Assembly: GCF_036964665.1 (NCBI RefSeq)
Contig: NZ_JBAMDA010000001.1
Span: forward strand, 1,364,001 to 1,428,000
Direction: 5' to 3'
DNA: 64,000 nt
DNA from: Nitrobacter sp. NHB1
Lineage (GTDB): Bacteria; Pseudomonadota; Alphaproteobacteria; Rhizobiales; Xanthobacteraceae
Part shown: one piece after another, positions 52,139-61,525 of the stretch
Position numbering within the stretch: the first letter of the stretch is position 1
How the letters are laid out: the number at the start of each line of letters is the position of its first letter
Notes under the pieces: model-generated
The model's database searches: none
Told to the model about the DNA's origin: nothing
The model's input: only the letters and a program-made list of their open reading frames with translations
Translations under genes and position numbers: made by a program

Positions 52139-52876
52139 TCAGATTCTCGATGAGTGCATGCCGTCACGGATCATGTATCCGGCGCCCCTGATCGTATGCA
52201 GCAGGGGCCGCTCGAAGCCCTTGTCGATCTTGGACCGCAGCCGCGAAATATGCACATCGATGACGTTGGTCTGTGGATCGAAGTGATAGTCCCAGACGTT
52301 CTCGAGCAGCATGGTCCGGGTCACGACCTGCCCTGCATGTTTCATGAGGTATTCCAGCAAGCGAAACTCGCGCGGCTGTAGCGTCAGTTCCTCCTCGCCC
52401 CGCGCGACACGATGCGACAGCCGGTCGAGTTCGAGATCGCCGACACGATAGACGGTTTCCTCGGCCGGACCGCCGCGGCGGCGCGACAGCACTTCCACCC
52501 GCGCCAGCAATTCGGCAAATGAATAGGGTTTCGGCAGATAGTCGTCGCCGCCCGCGCGCAAGCCCTTGATGCGATCGTCGACCTGGCCGAGCGCGGAGAG
52601 GATGAGCACCGGAGTCCGGTTGCCCCTGTCGCGCAGGGAGCCGATGACGGAGAGCCCGTCGCGTTTCGGCAGCATCCTGTCGATCACCAGCACGTCGTAG
52701 TCCCCGCCGTCGGCAAGCGAGAGGCCCTCCTCGCCATCGCTGGCGAGATCCGCGACATGACCGACCTCGCGAAACGCCTTCACGAGATAGTCCGCGGACT
52801 CGCGATCGTCCTCGATGATCAGCAGGCGCATCTGGTCGCTGGAATTGCCCAAGATGTATTGTCTTTCCATCACCAT
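52139..52876 (-). CDS. OmpR-family response regulator
   Basis: This regulator of about 245 aa has a receiver domain beginning MRLLIIEDDRESADYL with the phospho-acceptor Asp in LVIDRMLPKRDG and the conserved Lys in LPKPYSFAEL. A winged-helix DNA-binding domain follows, ending LLHTIRGAGYMI. The start is uncertain: ATGs at 52876, 52870 and 52831 are in frame and none has a strong ribosome site; 52831 gives the shortest, most conserved form. It follows degP on the same strand after a terminator. Its cognate kinase is probably at 48169-49632. Confidence 0.85.
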   Translation of the reverse strand: MVMERQYILGNSSDQMRLLIIEDDRESADYLVKAFREVGHVADLASDGEEGLSLADGGDYDVLVIDRMLPKRDGLSVIGSLRDRGNRTPVLILSALGQVDDRIKGLRAGGDDYLPKPYSFAELLARVEVLSRRRGGPAEETVYRVGDLELDRLSHRVARGEEELTLQPREFRLLEYLMKHAGQVVTRTMLLENVWDYHFDPQTNVIDVHISRLRSKIDKGFERPLLHTIRGAGYMIRDGMHSSRI

Positions 52877-52930
52877 GGCCCGCTCATCGTCCGCGCGCAA
52901 GGCTGCGAGACAAACCCCCGCAATTCACAA

Positions 52931-52968
52931 AAAAGCGGGCGGTGGAGCTTGGGGCGACTCCACCGCCC
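52931..52968 (-). terminator. rho-independent terminator after degP
   Basis: A perfect 11-bp stem (GGGCGGTGGAG 52937-52947 with CTCCACCGCCC 52958-52968, 10-nt loop) is followed on the minus strand by GCTTTTTTG. It would end degP transcripts before the response-regulator gene. Confidence 0.75.
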
Positions 52969-52971
52969 TAG

Positions 52972-53040
52972 TCCTTCCGACGGAGGGGGGCTGTTCCCAT
53001 CGGAAGGAAACTCAAGGGGACGGGCTTTTGGCCCATCCCC
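52972..53040. repeat. two further strong hairpins
   Basis: TCCTTCCGA (52972-52980) pairs with TCGGAAGGA (53000-53008). GGGGACGGGC (53016-53025) pairs with GCCCATCCCC (53031-53040) around TTTTG, with one G-T pair. Together with the terminator stem they form three hairpins in about 105 bp between degP and the regulator gene. Role unknown: attenuation, RNA stability or a small RNA. Confidence 0.5.
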
Positions 53041-53118
53041 CGGAAAGTGCCGTCAGCGGGGGCGACCGGTGCCGGCGACGCTTCCCACCTCTTGCAGGAC
53101 TCGCACCTGTTTTTGATT

Positions 53119-53167
53119 GAGCATGATCTTATCCGAAAACCGGTCTCCACTTTTCGGGATCATGCTC
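53119..53167. repeat. palindromic repeat family A, copy 3
   Basis: This is the reverse complement of the elements at 338 and 13669, with ends GAGCATGATCTT and GGGATCATGCTC. The TAG stop codon of degP (read on the minus strand, 53169-53167) falls at its edge. Confidence 0.85.
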
Positions 53168-54738
53168 TAACCCTTCGCGATCGGAACCGCGACGAAACGC
53201 GCCGTACCGCCGGTGCGAACCCGCATCAAAACACTGTTCTTGTGGTCCGCGTGCGCCGCTTTGATCGCCTCGCGCACGTCCTCAGAACTGGAGACGTTCT
53301 TTCCCGCAACCTCGAGGATCACGTCGCCTTCCTTGAAGCCGCGATCTGCGGCGGCGCTCTTCGGATCGACATCGATGACGACGACACCCGCTGTGCCGGC
53401 GCCCGCAACCGACCCCGCCGGGGCAACCGTCATGCCGAGCCTGGGAACGTCGTCGCCATGCGACGGCCCGTGGTCATCGCCGTACCGATCGGCCTTTGCG
53501 CCCACGGTGTTCGGCAAGGTGCCGAGCGTCAGGTTGACGACCTTGTTGTTCCCCTTGTGCAGAATGTTCAGCTTGATCGAGGTCCCCGGCGCAAGGCCGC
53601 CGATGGTCCGCGCCAGTTCGCGCGCATCCTTGACGGTAGCGCCGTTGACCGCCGTGATCACGTCGCCGGACTCGATGCCGGCCTTGGCCGCCGGGCTGTC
53701 GGCCTGCGGCTCGGCCACCAGCGCACCTTCGGCTTTCTTGAGGCCGAGGCTGTCGGCGATGTCCGCGGTCACCGGCTGGATCTGGACGCCGATCCATCCG
53801 CGGCTCACCGAACCCTTGGCCTTGAGCTGCGCGACGACGCTCTTCACGGTGTTGGCGGGAATCGAAAACGCAATACCGACGCTGCCGCCGGAAGGCGAAT
53901 AGATCGCGGTGTTCACGCCGATGACGTCGCCCTTCATGTTGAAGGCCGGGCCGCCGGAGTTGCCCTTGTTCACGGGCGCGTCGATCTGGATGAAATCGTC
54001 ATAGGGACCGTTGCCGATGTCGCGGCCGATAGCCGACACGATGCCGGCGGTCACGGTGCCGCCGAGGCCGAACGGGTTGCCGACCGCGAGCACCCAGTCG
54101 CCGATCCGCGCCTTGTCGTCCGACAACTTCGCAAACGGGAAATTCGAACCGCCCTCGACCTTGATCAGGGCAATGTCCGTGCGCGGATCGGTTCCGATCA
54201 CCTTGGCGCTGTAGGTCTTGCCGCTATCGGTCGTGACTTCGACCTTGTCCGCGTCGTCGACGACGTGGTTGTTGGTTACGGCATAGCCATCGGCCGAAAT
54301 GAAGAAGCCGGAGCCCTGTCCCGTCACGACGCCGTGGCCATGTCGGCCATGCATTCCCGGCGGCAGACCGTCCGGTCCGCCAAAGCGGCGGAAGAACCGT
54401 TCCATCGGAGAACCCGGCTGGAACGGCGAATCGTCGTCGCCGACGATCACCTTGTCCTTCATACGGACCTTGACCGAAATCACCGACGGCTTCACGCGCT
54501 CGACGATATCCGCAAAGCCGATCGGCTGGGCGACCTTGCTGACGTCGTTGGCGACCTGCGCATGAGCCGGAGTGGTGAAGAGATCGGCTTTGTCCGTCGG
54601 AGGACTGAACCCGTATGCGGCCAGGCCGAGGCCGGCAACGGCCGACGCCATCAGCGCGAACTTGCGCGCGGTAAGCTCGGAACGGCGGGCGGGCTTGGGC
54701 GGAGAAGGCGGCGAGAGATCAGTGGGCCTGTCGGTCAT
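53167..54738 (-). CDS. degP: DegP/MucD-type periplasmic serine protease
   Basis: This Do-family protease/chaperone of 523 aa handles misfolded envelope proteins. An N-terminal hydrophobic segment (about 27-45) exports it to the periplasm. The catalytic triad is H158 (TNNHVV), D188 (RTDIALIKV) and S261 (GNSGGP). Two PDZ domains follow (about 305-395 and 430-515). A His/Gly-rich loop HGRHGHG near 130 precedes the protease core. It lies downstream of the cytochrome-c maturation genes and upstream of an OmpR-type regulator, a common arrangement in rhizobia. Confidence 0.94.
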   Translation of the reverse strand: MTDRPTDLSPPSPPKPARRSELTARKFALMASAVAGLGLAAYGFSPPTDKADLFTTPAHAQVANDVSKVAQPIGFADIVERVKPSVISVKVRMKDKVIVGDDDSPFQPGSPMERFFRRFGGPDGLPPGMHGRHGHGVVTGQGSGFFISADGYAVTNNHVVDDADKVEVTTDSGKTYSAKVIGTDPRTDIALIKVEGGSNFPFAKLSDDKARIGDWVLAVGNPFGLGGTVTAGIVSAIGRDIGNGPYDDFIQIDAPVNKGNSGGPAFNMKGDVIGVNTAIYSPSGGSVGIAFSIPANTVKSVVAQLKAKGSVSRGWIGVQIQPVTADIADSLGLKKAEGALVAEPQADSPAAKAGIESGDVITAVNGATVKDARELARTIGGLAPGTSIKLNILHKGNNKVVNLTLGTLPNTVGAKADRYGDDHGPSHGDDVPRLGMTVAPAGSVAGAGTAGVVVIDVDPKSAAADRGFKEGDVILEVAGKNVSSSEDVREAIKAAHADHKNSVLMRVRTGGTARFVAVPIAKG

Positions 54739-54902
54739 GCGGGGTCTCCAGAACCAGTTTGAAATATAAGTGCCGAAGGCAGCACTTCATGGTTTGAAGA
54801 TGGGGATTTGCGCCTTACAGCGGGCTGGCCGGGAAATTAATGTTTCGTAACAATGGGCGAGCGCCCTCGTGCGGCTGTTTGGTGCACGGCTAAAGTTATT
54901 TC

Positions 54903-55017
54903 AGCTTTGATGGAGATATGGAGTCAAAGCCGGGCTCCACAGCTTTTTGTTTTGACGCGCACTGGTACCCATCCACGGGTCAAGCCCGAGGACATGCTTC
55001 GCTCGGAAAACGCTATA
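54903..55017. repeat. palindromic repeat family D, copy 3 with nested insert
   Basis: A degenerate copy with the order GGAGTCAAAGCCGGGCTCC, TTTTGACGCG, GGTACCCA, a 25-bp insert (54972-54996, palindrome CGGGTCAAGCCCG), then CTTCGCTCGG. The nested insert is at the same place as in the copy at 51941-52066. Confidence 0.75.
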
Positions 55018-55020
55018 GCG

Positions 55021-55620
55021 CTAGACCGGTTCGCCCGCAGACGATTCCGTCGCCACCAGCTTCGCGAGCCGCGCCTCTTCTTCCTCGCTCAATCGCGGCG
55101 GCGCATCCGCGGCTGCCTGCATCGCTTTCGAGCGTCGCCGGCTGAATCCCAAAAGCCCGAGTCCGCCGCCCACCAGAAGCAGCGGAGTCAGCAGCCAGAG
55201 CAGCAACGTGCTCTTCTCGAACGGCGGCTTCAGCAGCACGAAGTCGCCGTAACGGGCGACCAGAAAGTCCAGCACCTGCTGATTGCTGTCGCCCGCCGCG
55301 ATGCGCTCGCGCACCAGCAGGCGGAGGTCGCGCGCCAGCGGTGCCGCGGAATCGTCGATCGACTGGTTCTGGCACACCATGCAGCGCAATTCGCGCGACA
55401 GGGTGCGTGCGCGCGCTTCCTGCGCGGGGTTGGACATGATCTCGTCTGGCTGCACCGCATGGGCGGGAGACGCCATCGCGAGCGCGAGGCAAAGGAGTGC
55501 GCCGAAAACAGGCAGGAGCCTGCCCCGCGCACGGAACAGTCCCTGCCAACGGGTCGGCGCACAGCGCCGCCCGACGACAAGCTCCGGCGCGAACCACAGT
55601 CTTTGCATGAGTCCATGCAT
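55021..55620 (-). CDS. ccmH: cytochrome c-type biogenesis protein CcmH/CycL
   Basis: This protein of 199 aa reduces apocytochrome c thiols for haem attachment. It has an N-terminal signal region, the redox motif LRCMVCQNQS (C80, C83) facing the periplasm, and one C-terminal membrane helix (STLLLWLLTPLLLVGGG). The ATG at 55620 gives a leader longer than usual; an ATG at 55608 is also possible. A GGAG site lies within the end of ccmF, 7 bp upstream. It is the last gene of ccmI-ccmE-ccmF-ccmH. Confidence 0.92.
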   Translation of the reverse strand: MHGLMQRLWFAPELVVGRRCAPTRWQGLFRARGRLLPVFGALLCLALAMASPAHAVQPDEIMSNPAQEARARTLSRELRCMVCQNQSIDDSAAPLARDLRLLVRERIAAGDSNQQVLDFLVARYGDFVLLKPPFEKSTLLLWLLTPLLLVGGGLGLLGFSRRRSKAMQAAADAPPRLSEEEEARLAKLVATESSAGEPV

Positions 55621-55627
55621 GACGGTC

Positions 55628-57610
55628 TCACTCCGCCGGCTGGAGTATGCGGCTGACCTTCGCCGGTTTCGGCGCGCCAACCCGCAGACGGCGGTCGGAC
55701 AGCGACAGCGCGCCGCCAAAGGCCATCAGAACCGGCCCGAACCAGATCAACAGCACCATCGGTTTGTGGTAGATGCGCACCGCGACCGAGCCATCGGCGG
55801 CGGTATCGCCGAGCGAGATGTAGAGCTGGCTCGCGCCCCGCGTCAGCAGCGCGGCTTCCGTAGTGGACGCCGCGCGCGTGGTGAAGTTGCGCTTCGATGG
55901 CGTCATCACCGCGATCGGTTGCCCGTCCTTGCTCACGGCGAAGCGTGCAACCTGTTCCCGGAAGTTGGATCGCTGCCGCTGCACCGTGCCCTCGAAGGTC
56001 AGACTGTAGCCGCCGACCTGCGCCACGTCGTTCTTCTTCATGGAGGCGATGTATTCGGTGTTCCAGGTGGTCTCGCAGACGATGCCGATCAGGGCCACGC
56101 CGAGACCGGCGTGGGCGAAGACGCTGCCCCAGGTCGAGCGCGGCAGTCCCTTCGCGCGGCGGAACGACACCGGAAGCGACGCACGAAACAGGTTGATGCG
56201 CTCGGCGAGATCGCTCAGCGCACCCAGAATCACGTACACGGCGAGTCCGATCGCCAGTGGCGCGAAGGTGCTGCCGCCGCGCGTCCATGCCCACAGCACG
56301 GCCACCGCGATCACGCCGCCGATCCCGGCGGCCATCAACCGTTGCGAGGCGCCGGCCAGATCACCGCGCTTCCACGCCAACATCGGGCCGAACGGCACCG
56401 CGATCAGCAACGGGACGAACAAGGGAGCGAATGTCAGGTTGAAGAACGGCGCGCCGACCGAAATCCTGCTGCCGGTGATGACCTCGAGCGCCAGCGGATA
56501 CAGCGTGCCGATGAAGACGGTAGCGCAGGCCGTGGTCAGGAACAGGTTGTTGAGCACGAGCGCGCCCTCGCGCGAGATCGGCGCGAACAACCCGCCCTGC
56601 TTCAAGGAGGAGGCCCGCCAGATATACAAGGACAGGCTGCCGCCGATGAAGGTGCACAGGATTAACAGAATGAAGACGCCGCGCGTCGGATCGGTGGCGA
56701 AGGCATGGACCGATGTCAGCACGCCGGAGCGCACCAGGAAGGTGCCGAGCAGCGACAGCGAGAAGGTCAGGATCGCAAGCAGGATGGTCCATACCCGGAG
56801 CGCGTTACGCTTTTCCATCACCACCGAGGAATGCAGCAGCGCCGTTCCGGCCAGCCACGGCATCAGCGATGCGTTCTCGACCGGATCCCAGAACCACCAG
56901 CCGCCCCAGCCGAGTTCGTAGTAGGCCCAGTACGACCCCATCGCGATTCCAAGCGTCAGGAAGATCCACGCCATCAGCGTCCATGGCCGCACCCAGCGCG
57001 CCCAGGCGGCATCGATGCGCCCTTCGATCAGAGCGGCGATGGCGAAAGAGAACGAGATCGAGAATCCGACATAGCCGAGATAGAGCATCGGCGGATGCAC
57101 CGCGAGGCCGATATCCTGTAGCACCGGATTGAGATCGCGGCCTTCCAGCGGCGGATTGACGAGCCGCATGAACGGATTCGAGGTCAGCAGGATGAACAGA
57201 TAGAACGCGGTCTGGATCCAGCCCTGAACCGCCAGCACATGGGCGCGCAGCGACAGCGGAAGATTATTGCCGAACGCGGCGACCAGCCCGCCGAACAGCG
57301 CGAGGATCGTCACCCACAACAGCATGGAGCCTTCGTGATTGCCCCAGACGCCGGTGATCTTGTAGAGCATCGGCTTCAGCGAATGGGAATTCTCGAACAC
57401 GTTGACGACCGAGAAGTCGGAAGTGACGTGCAGCGTCACCAGCGCGAGGAACGAAACGGCGACGAACAGCAGTTGCGCAAGCGCGGTCGAGCGCGCGACG
57501 TTCATCAGTGCGCCGTCGTGCAGTCTCGCGCCGATGATCGGCACCGTGGACTGGATCAGCGCAAGGCCAAGCGCCAGCACCAGCGCATAATGTCCGGCTT
57601 CAGCGATCAT
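55628..57610 (-). CDS. ccmF: haem lyase subunit CcmF/CycK
   Basis: This polytopic membrane protein of 660 aa attaches haem to apocytochrome c with CcmH and CcmI. The WWD haem-handling motif is [14 protein letters not shown] at about 235-248, and conserved histidines occur in flanking loops (VWGNHEGS near 90, GLAVHPPML near 172). The start overlaps the ccmE stop by 4 bp. It is essential for c-type cytochromes, hence for aerobic and any nitrite-linked respiration. Confidence 0.95.
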   Translation of the reverse strand: MIAEAGHYALVLALGLALIQSTVPIIGARLHDGALMNVARSTALAQLLFVAVSFLALVTLHVTSDFSVVNVFENSHSLKPMLYKITGVWGNHEGSMLLWVTILALFGGLVAAFGNNLPLSLRAHVLAVQGWIQTAFYLFILLTSNPFMRLVNPPLEGRDLNPVLQDIGLAVHPPMLYLGYVGFSISFSFAIAALIEGRIDAAWARWVRPWTLMAWIFLTLGIAMGSYWAYYELGWGGWWFWDPVENASLMPWLAGTALLHSSVVMEKRNALRVWTILLAILTFSLSLLGTFLVRSGVLTSVHAFATDPTRGVFILLILCTFIGGSLSLYIWRASSLKQGGLFAPISREGALVLNNLFLTTACATVFIGTLYPLALEVITGSRISVGAPFFNLTFAPLFVPLLIAVPFGPMLAWKRGDLAGASQRLMAAGIGGVIAVAVLWAWTRGGSTFAPLAIGLAVYVILGALSDLAERINLFRASLPVSFRRAKGLPRSTWGSVFAHAGLGVALIGIVCETTWNTEYIASMKKNDVAQVGGYSLTFEGTVQRQRSNFREQVARFAVSKDGQPIAVMTPSKRNFTTRAASTTEAALLTRGASQLYISLGDTAADGSVAVRIYHKPMVLLIWFGPVLMAFGGALSLSDRRLRVGAPKPAKVSRILQPAE

Positions 57611-58095
57611 TGCGATACCCCCTGCTTGCCTGAGGCTTCAACAGCTTTGGCTTGCGCGCCATAGTCGTCTTTCCAGTGGCCTTGCTTTTTAAGGGCATCC
57701 GCGACCTCCTTCGGCATGTAGGTCTCGTCATGCTTGGCCAGCACGGTGTCGGCCCGAAACACGCCAGAACTGTCGAGCGCACCCTCGGCAACCACGCCCT
57801 GCCCTTCGCGGAACAGGTCCGGCAGGATGCCCTTATAGGTAACCGGAAGCGTCGCGCTTCCGTCGGACACTTTGAATTTGACCATGAGATTGTCGCCGCG
57901 GACCAGCGAGCCATCCTGCACCAGCCCGCCCAGCCGGAAGCGCTGGCCCGGCTGAATGTGCTGTTCCGACACCATCACCGGCGTCGAGAAAAACACGATG
58001 GAGTCGCGCAGTGCATTCAGCACCAGCGCGACAGCGATTCCGAGCACCACGAGCGATCCGCCGATCATCGTCAAACGCCGCTGCTTACGAGTCAT
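57607..58095 (-). CDS. ccmE: haem chaperone CcmE/CycJ
   Basis: This protein of 162 aa has one N-terminal membrane anchor ([18 protein letters not shown]) and a periplasmic OB-fold. It binds haem covalently through H122 in [10 protein letters not shown], with Y126 completing the HxxxY motif, and carries it to CcmF. It overlaps ccmF by 4 bp and follows ccmI after 34 bp. Confidence 0.95.
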   Translation of the reverse strand: MTRKQRRLTMIGGSLVVLGIAVALVLNALRDSIVFFSTPVMVSEQHIQPGQRFRLGGLVQDGSLVRGDNLMVKFKVSDGSATLPVTYKGILPDLFREGQGVVAEGALDSSGVFRADTVLAKHDETYMPKEVADALKKQGHWKDDYGAQAKAVEASGKQGVSQ

Positions 58096-58129
58096 GCCGT
58101 TTCACCTGTGCGCAAAGTGAACACCTTGG

Positions 58130-59233
58130 TCATCCATCTATCCCAAGCGCCTTGAGCCCTTCGTTGAGCTGGCGCAAACCCGCTTCATTCTGTCCGAGCG
58201 CGCGACGGGCGTCGTCGCGCACGGTGCGCGACTTCTCCGGCTCGTTGAGCACCTTATAGGCGCGGGCCAGACGCAGCCATCCCTCGACATCGTTGCCGTT
58301 CTGCTTCAGGCGCGTCGCAAGCCTGCCGACCATTTTGTGGATCATCGCGGATCGATCCGCTTCATTCATGCCGCTCGCCGCGGCCACCGCGCCCTGCGTC
58401 GGACCCGGCGCGCCGCCCCGGACCTGCCCCAGCGCCTGCTGCACGGTGCCACGCCACTGCGCGTCCGCAGGCGCATCGGCCAGCAGGGCCTGCCAGATCT
58501 TTGATGCGTCGGCGGTACGGCCGTCCTGCTCCGCGGCCATTCCGAGGAAAAAGCGCGCCTTCGCCTCCTGGGGATTCAGGGCGACCGCCCGCTCGAACTC
58601 CTTTTTCGCGTCGGCGGTGACAATGCCATTGGCGGCCCCGGCGATCGCCGCACCGAGATCGGCGCGGCGATCGCTGGTTTCACCCTCGTAGGTGATCACG
58701 TTGCGATAGGCGCGCGCTGCGTCGTCGAAGCGGCCGAGTTTTGCCAGCACCGGCGCCAGCACGGTCCAGCCGCGGCCATCGGTGGGATTTTTTTCCAGGT
58801 GCGATTCGACCTGCTCCACGAGGTTTTCGAGCGGCTGCGATGCGTCGGCTGATTGAACGCGATCCGCGAGCGGGAAATCAGGCAGTCGCGGCGATCCGAG
58901 CGGCAAGTAGACGCCGAGCGCCAAAACGGGAATCCCGACCAGCGCGAAGACCGCCACCGCGCGTCGCAGCCAGAGTTTAGACGCTTGCGGCTGATGGCTT
59001 TCCGCATCGGCCGCCTCCAGAAGACGCCGCCCGATCTCGACCCGCGCCGCGGCTGCCTCCGGCGCGCCGATCAGGCCCGCATCGGCATCACGCCCGACCT
59101 CGGCGAGTTGATCCTGGTAGACGGTGGTCTCGCTGCCTCCCGGGCTCCGCGGCCTGGCCGAGCGACCGAGCGGCCACAGCACAGCAAAGGCCGCTCCAGC
59201 GGTCATCAGCGCAAACACAAACCACAGCGTCAT
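58130..59233 (-). CDS. ccmI: cytochrome c-type biogenesis protein CcmI/CycH
   Basis: This protein of 367 aa holds apocytochrome c for the haem lyase. An N-terminal helix (TLWFVFALMTAGAAFAVLW) and a second near 90-110 frame a cytoplasmic loop. TPR repeats occupy the periplasmic region (for example GWTVLAPVLAKLGRFDDAARAY and GWLRLARAYKVL near the C-terminus). The ATG at 59233 starts right at the first helix. It is the first gene of the operon. Confidence 0.92.
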   Translation of the reverse strand: MTLWFVFALMTAGAAFAVLWPLGRSARPRSPGGSETTVYQDQLAEVGRDADAGLIGAPEAAAARVEIGRRLLEAADAESHQPQASKLWLRRAVAVFALVGIPVLALGVYLPLGSPRLPDFPLADRVQSADASQPLENLVEQVESHLEKNPTDGRGWTVLAPVLAKLGRFDDAARAYRNVITYEGETSDRRADLGAAIAGAANGIVTADAKKEFERAVALNPQEAKARFFLGMAAEQDGRTADASKIWQALLADAPADAQWRGTVQQALGQVRGGAPGPTQGAVAAASGMNEADRSAMIHKMVGRLATRLKQNGNDVEGWLRLARAYKVLNEPEKSRTVRDDARRALGQNEAGLRQLNEGLKALGIDG

Positions 59234-59400
59234 TTCATCATGGTTCCGGTGAACCGGCGCAGGAAACGGCCGACCCGATGGCGGGGTTACATCACGACTG
59301 GAAGGGGGAAGCAATTGACAATTGCGGCACAATTGGCGGTGAGTACCAGCAACCCTATGATTTTTATTATAGTTTGGGTTCAGAAGCGCGATTGACGGAC

Positions 59401-60798
59401 TTAACTCGCCCGCGACGACGTCTTGCGTTCGACCGTGAGCGCGTTGTCGGCCGCCCGGCTCATCAGCGACGAATAATCCTGGCCGAACAGAACCTCACAG
59501 AAGCGAATCGCCGCCTTGACCTGCTGCTGCCGGAACGCGCGGACGCGCTCATCGCCGTTGCGGAGCGATTCCACCAGGGTTTCGGCGGTCCGTTCAACGT
59601 AATGCTGCAAATCCGAATAGGTGCGCATCGTGACCTCGTTAATGGCCAGTTCGCTGGCGTAGGTCCGGCACACCGCGACGAAATCGATCAACGCGGCGGT
59701 TTCCTCGACCTCGATCGGGTCGAGCCGCGCTCCGGGCGGAATGTCCTTGTCGGACCGCTGGCGGAGCAGACGCCTCACCCGGCCGGAGACGCCGTCGATT
59801 TCCGATTGCAGGCCATTGGAAATATCGACCCTGATCGCCGCGAGCTGACGGCCCCAGCTTGAATCGGCGCGGATATCGAGTTCGGTCCGCAGCCCCCGGA
59901 CACCATCGTACACGGTCTTGAGATGTTCGGAGACATTTTCGAAACGTCCGCGCCGGATGTCGGCACGCAGACCGGCCGAAGTCCGCGACAAATCGTCGAG
60001 CGCCAGCGTGACCGCCACGCCATAAGGCGTCGTCGCCACCCGGATCTCGTCGTCCGAACCCGCGACCCTGATCGCCAGGCGGACGATCTGCCACGATGCC
60101 GACAACCGTTGCATCACCAGCGATAGCGCGAACGGCAGCGCCAGCGGGGTTTGCAGGGAGGGAACGTTGAGCGCGGTCACCAGGGCGGCGATCTGCGCCT
60201 CTCCGAAGACGCGCAGAAAACCCGGCAGCCGGCCATTGAGGGTATCGAGGGCCTCGCGGGCGTTCAGAACCGCTCCGATCGCGGCCAGATCTTCAACGAC
60301 GCTGGGACCGCCGATACGGCCCAGCGCCCGCTGGCGGTCAGGACCGGCTCCGTCCGCAAAGATCCGCTGAATGGCGGCTGCAGCCGCCGCCTGGAAGGTC
60401 CGCGCTGCCGCCTCGATCCCGGACGCCGACACGGCTTCAGCCGTGAGCACGGCCTCGAACGCACGCGCGGCATCCGCCGCGCCGTCCTGCGCCAGCCACT
60501 GCCAGACCGGCATGAGCGACGTGCGCCGGATCTGCCCGGGGCGCGGCGCGGAGCCGCCTTCAACGAGAAACGGTTCCAGCGGACGGAACAGATGCCAAGC
60601 CGGATCGTCGCCCCGCGGCCGCTCGCCGCCATCCGATCTACGGGCGATCCTGCGCAGCTCCCCGAGCACGAAGCTGGCGACCGCGGCATCTTCACCGCGC
60701 TCGACGGCGCGCTCGAACTCCCGCATCAGCAGCGCCTGCGACTTCGGCGGGAGCTGCGCGAGATAGTTCCTCAGCCGTTCGATCGAGGCCTGGTCCAT
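59401..60798 (-). CDS. conserved protein of unknown function
   Basis: This predicted soluble, largely helical protein of 465 aa begins MDQASIERLRNYLAQLPPKS. It has no signal peptide, membrane segment or familiar catalytic motif. It contains Ala-rich helices near 105-150, a variable proline-poor middle, and a C-terminal region near 360-450 rich in helix-forming residues. No domain was recognised. The ATG at 60798 is chosen over a TTG at 60807. It looks like a genuine gene from codon use and length. It stands alone, on the same strand as the lipoprotein gene. Confidence 0.75.
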   Translation of the reverse strand: MDQASIERLRNYLAQLPPKSQALLMREFERAVERGEDAAVASFVLGELRRIARRSDGGERPRGDDPAWHLFRPLEPFLVEGGSAPRPGQIRRTSLMPVWQWLAQDGAADAARAFEAVLTAEAVSASGIEAAARTFQAAAAAAIQRIFADGAGPDRQRALGRIGGPSVVEDLAAIGAVLNAREALDTLNGRLPGFLRVFGEAQIAALVTALNVPSLQTPLALPFALSLVMQRLSASWQIVRLAIRVAGSDDEIRVATTPYGVAVTLALDDLSRTSAGLRADIRRGRFENVSEHLKTVYDGVRGLRTELDIRADSSWGRQLAAIRVDISNGLQSEIDGVSGRVRRLLRQRSDKDIPPGARLDPIEVEETAALIDFVAVCRTYASELAINEVTMRTYSDLQHYVERTAETLVESLRNGDERVRAFRQQQVKAAIRFCEVLFGQDYSSLMSRAADNALTVERKTSSRAS

Positions 60799-60980
60799 GC
60801 ATACCAATCTTGACGCGAACGATCGCGCGCCGGAAGGGCCGGTGGCATGTCATAGCAGGAGCGGTCTTAAGGATGGGTTGACCAAAGGCGGACGACGTCA
60901 GGCGGTGACACTCTTTTCGCAAAAAGAGCGTGCCACGACAAAAGGATAGGCGCGGCTTTTGATTCAGCCTTGTCGCCGGA

Positions 60981-61415
60981 TCAGCCCACCGCAGCCCAGC
61001 GCCCATCGGCGTTCCGGCAGGCGGTTTTGCGCACGGTTTCGAGCTGGCTGCCGATCGTGACGGTGTGGGAGTAGCCGCGGCAGGTCTCGCCCTTCAGCTC
61101 ATACTCCGGACCGGCGACGATATTGCCATGGCGGCCGGTATCCGGATTGCGCCAGGCAATCGGCGCGCCGGGCGCGCCGTGTTCCAGGGCATCGATCTGG
61201 GCCCGATAGGCCAGCCGCCGGTCGCCGTCATCAAGTGCCGAACCGAGTTTCGGTCCGATCAGTCCGCCGAGCGCGGTCGCCGTCGCCGTCGCCGCATACC
61301 CGCGCGCGGGATCGGTCAGCAGCCCCGGACCGTCGGAGCCGCCGGAACTCGTCATGTCGCAGCCGCCGAGAGCGAGCGCCACCGCAACAACCAACAGCCT
61401 ATTCGTTTTGCTCAT
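60981..61415 (-). CDS. RT0821/Lpp0805-type 17-kDa surface-antigen-like lipoprotein
   Basis: This protein of 144 aa has a lipoprotein signal with lipobox LGGC (C19), then a short glycine-zipper stretch (TATATALGGLIGPKLGSAL). A C-terminal domain follows with WRNPDTGRHGNI and CRGYSHTVTIGSQ. The pattern matches the Rickettsia 17-kDa antigen family; members are outer-membrane-associated and largely uncharacterised. The start has GGAGGGG upstream. It follows the two-component operon on the same strand after about 110 bp. Confidence 0.82.
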   Translation of the reverse strand: MSKTNRLLVVAVALALGGCDMTSSGGSDGPGLLTDPARGYAATATATALGGLIGPKLGSALDDGDRRLAYRAQIDALEHGAPGAPIAWRNPDTGRHGNIVAGPEYELKGETCRGYSHTVTIGSQLETVRKTACRNADGRWAAVG

Positions 61416-61525
61416 GACCCCTCCGGCGCCCACCCGCCGGGACGATTCTGCATCCGGTCGCACAGGAGCGGGCAATTCGGGCGGGACTGCGGCGGTGCGG
61501 CCGCTCGTCTCCGCTCAGCGGACTA

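Noticed and set aside
54839-54854. CtrA-like TTAA-N7-TAAC upstream of degP
   Set aside because: The second half-site is a poor match and lies far from a plausible promoter, so it is indistinguishable from chance.
60905-60940. Hairpin CTCTTTT...AAAAGAG upstream of the 465-aa gene
   Set aside because: The stem is short and AT-rich with no T-run in either direction, so it is not called as a terminator or operator.
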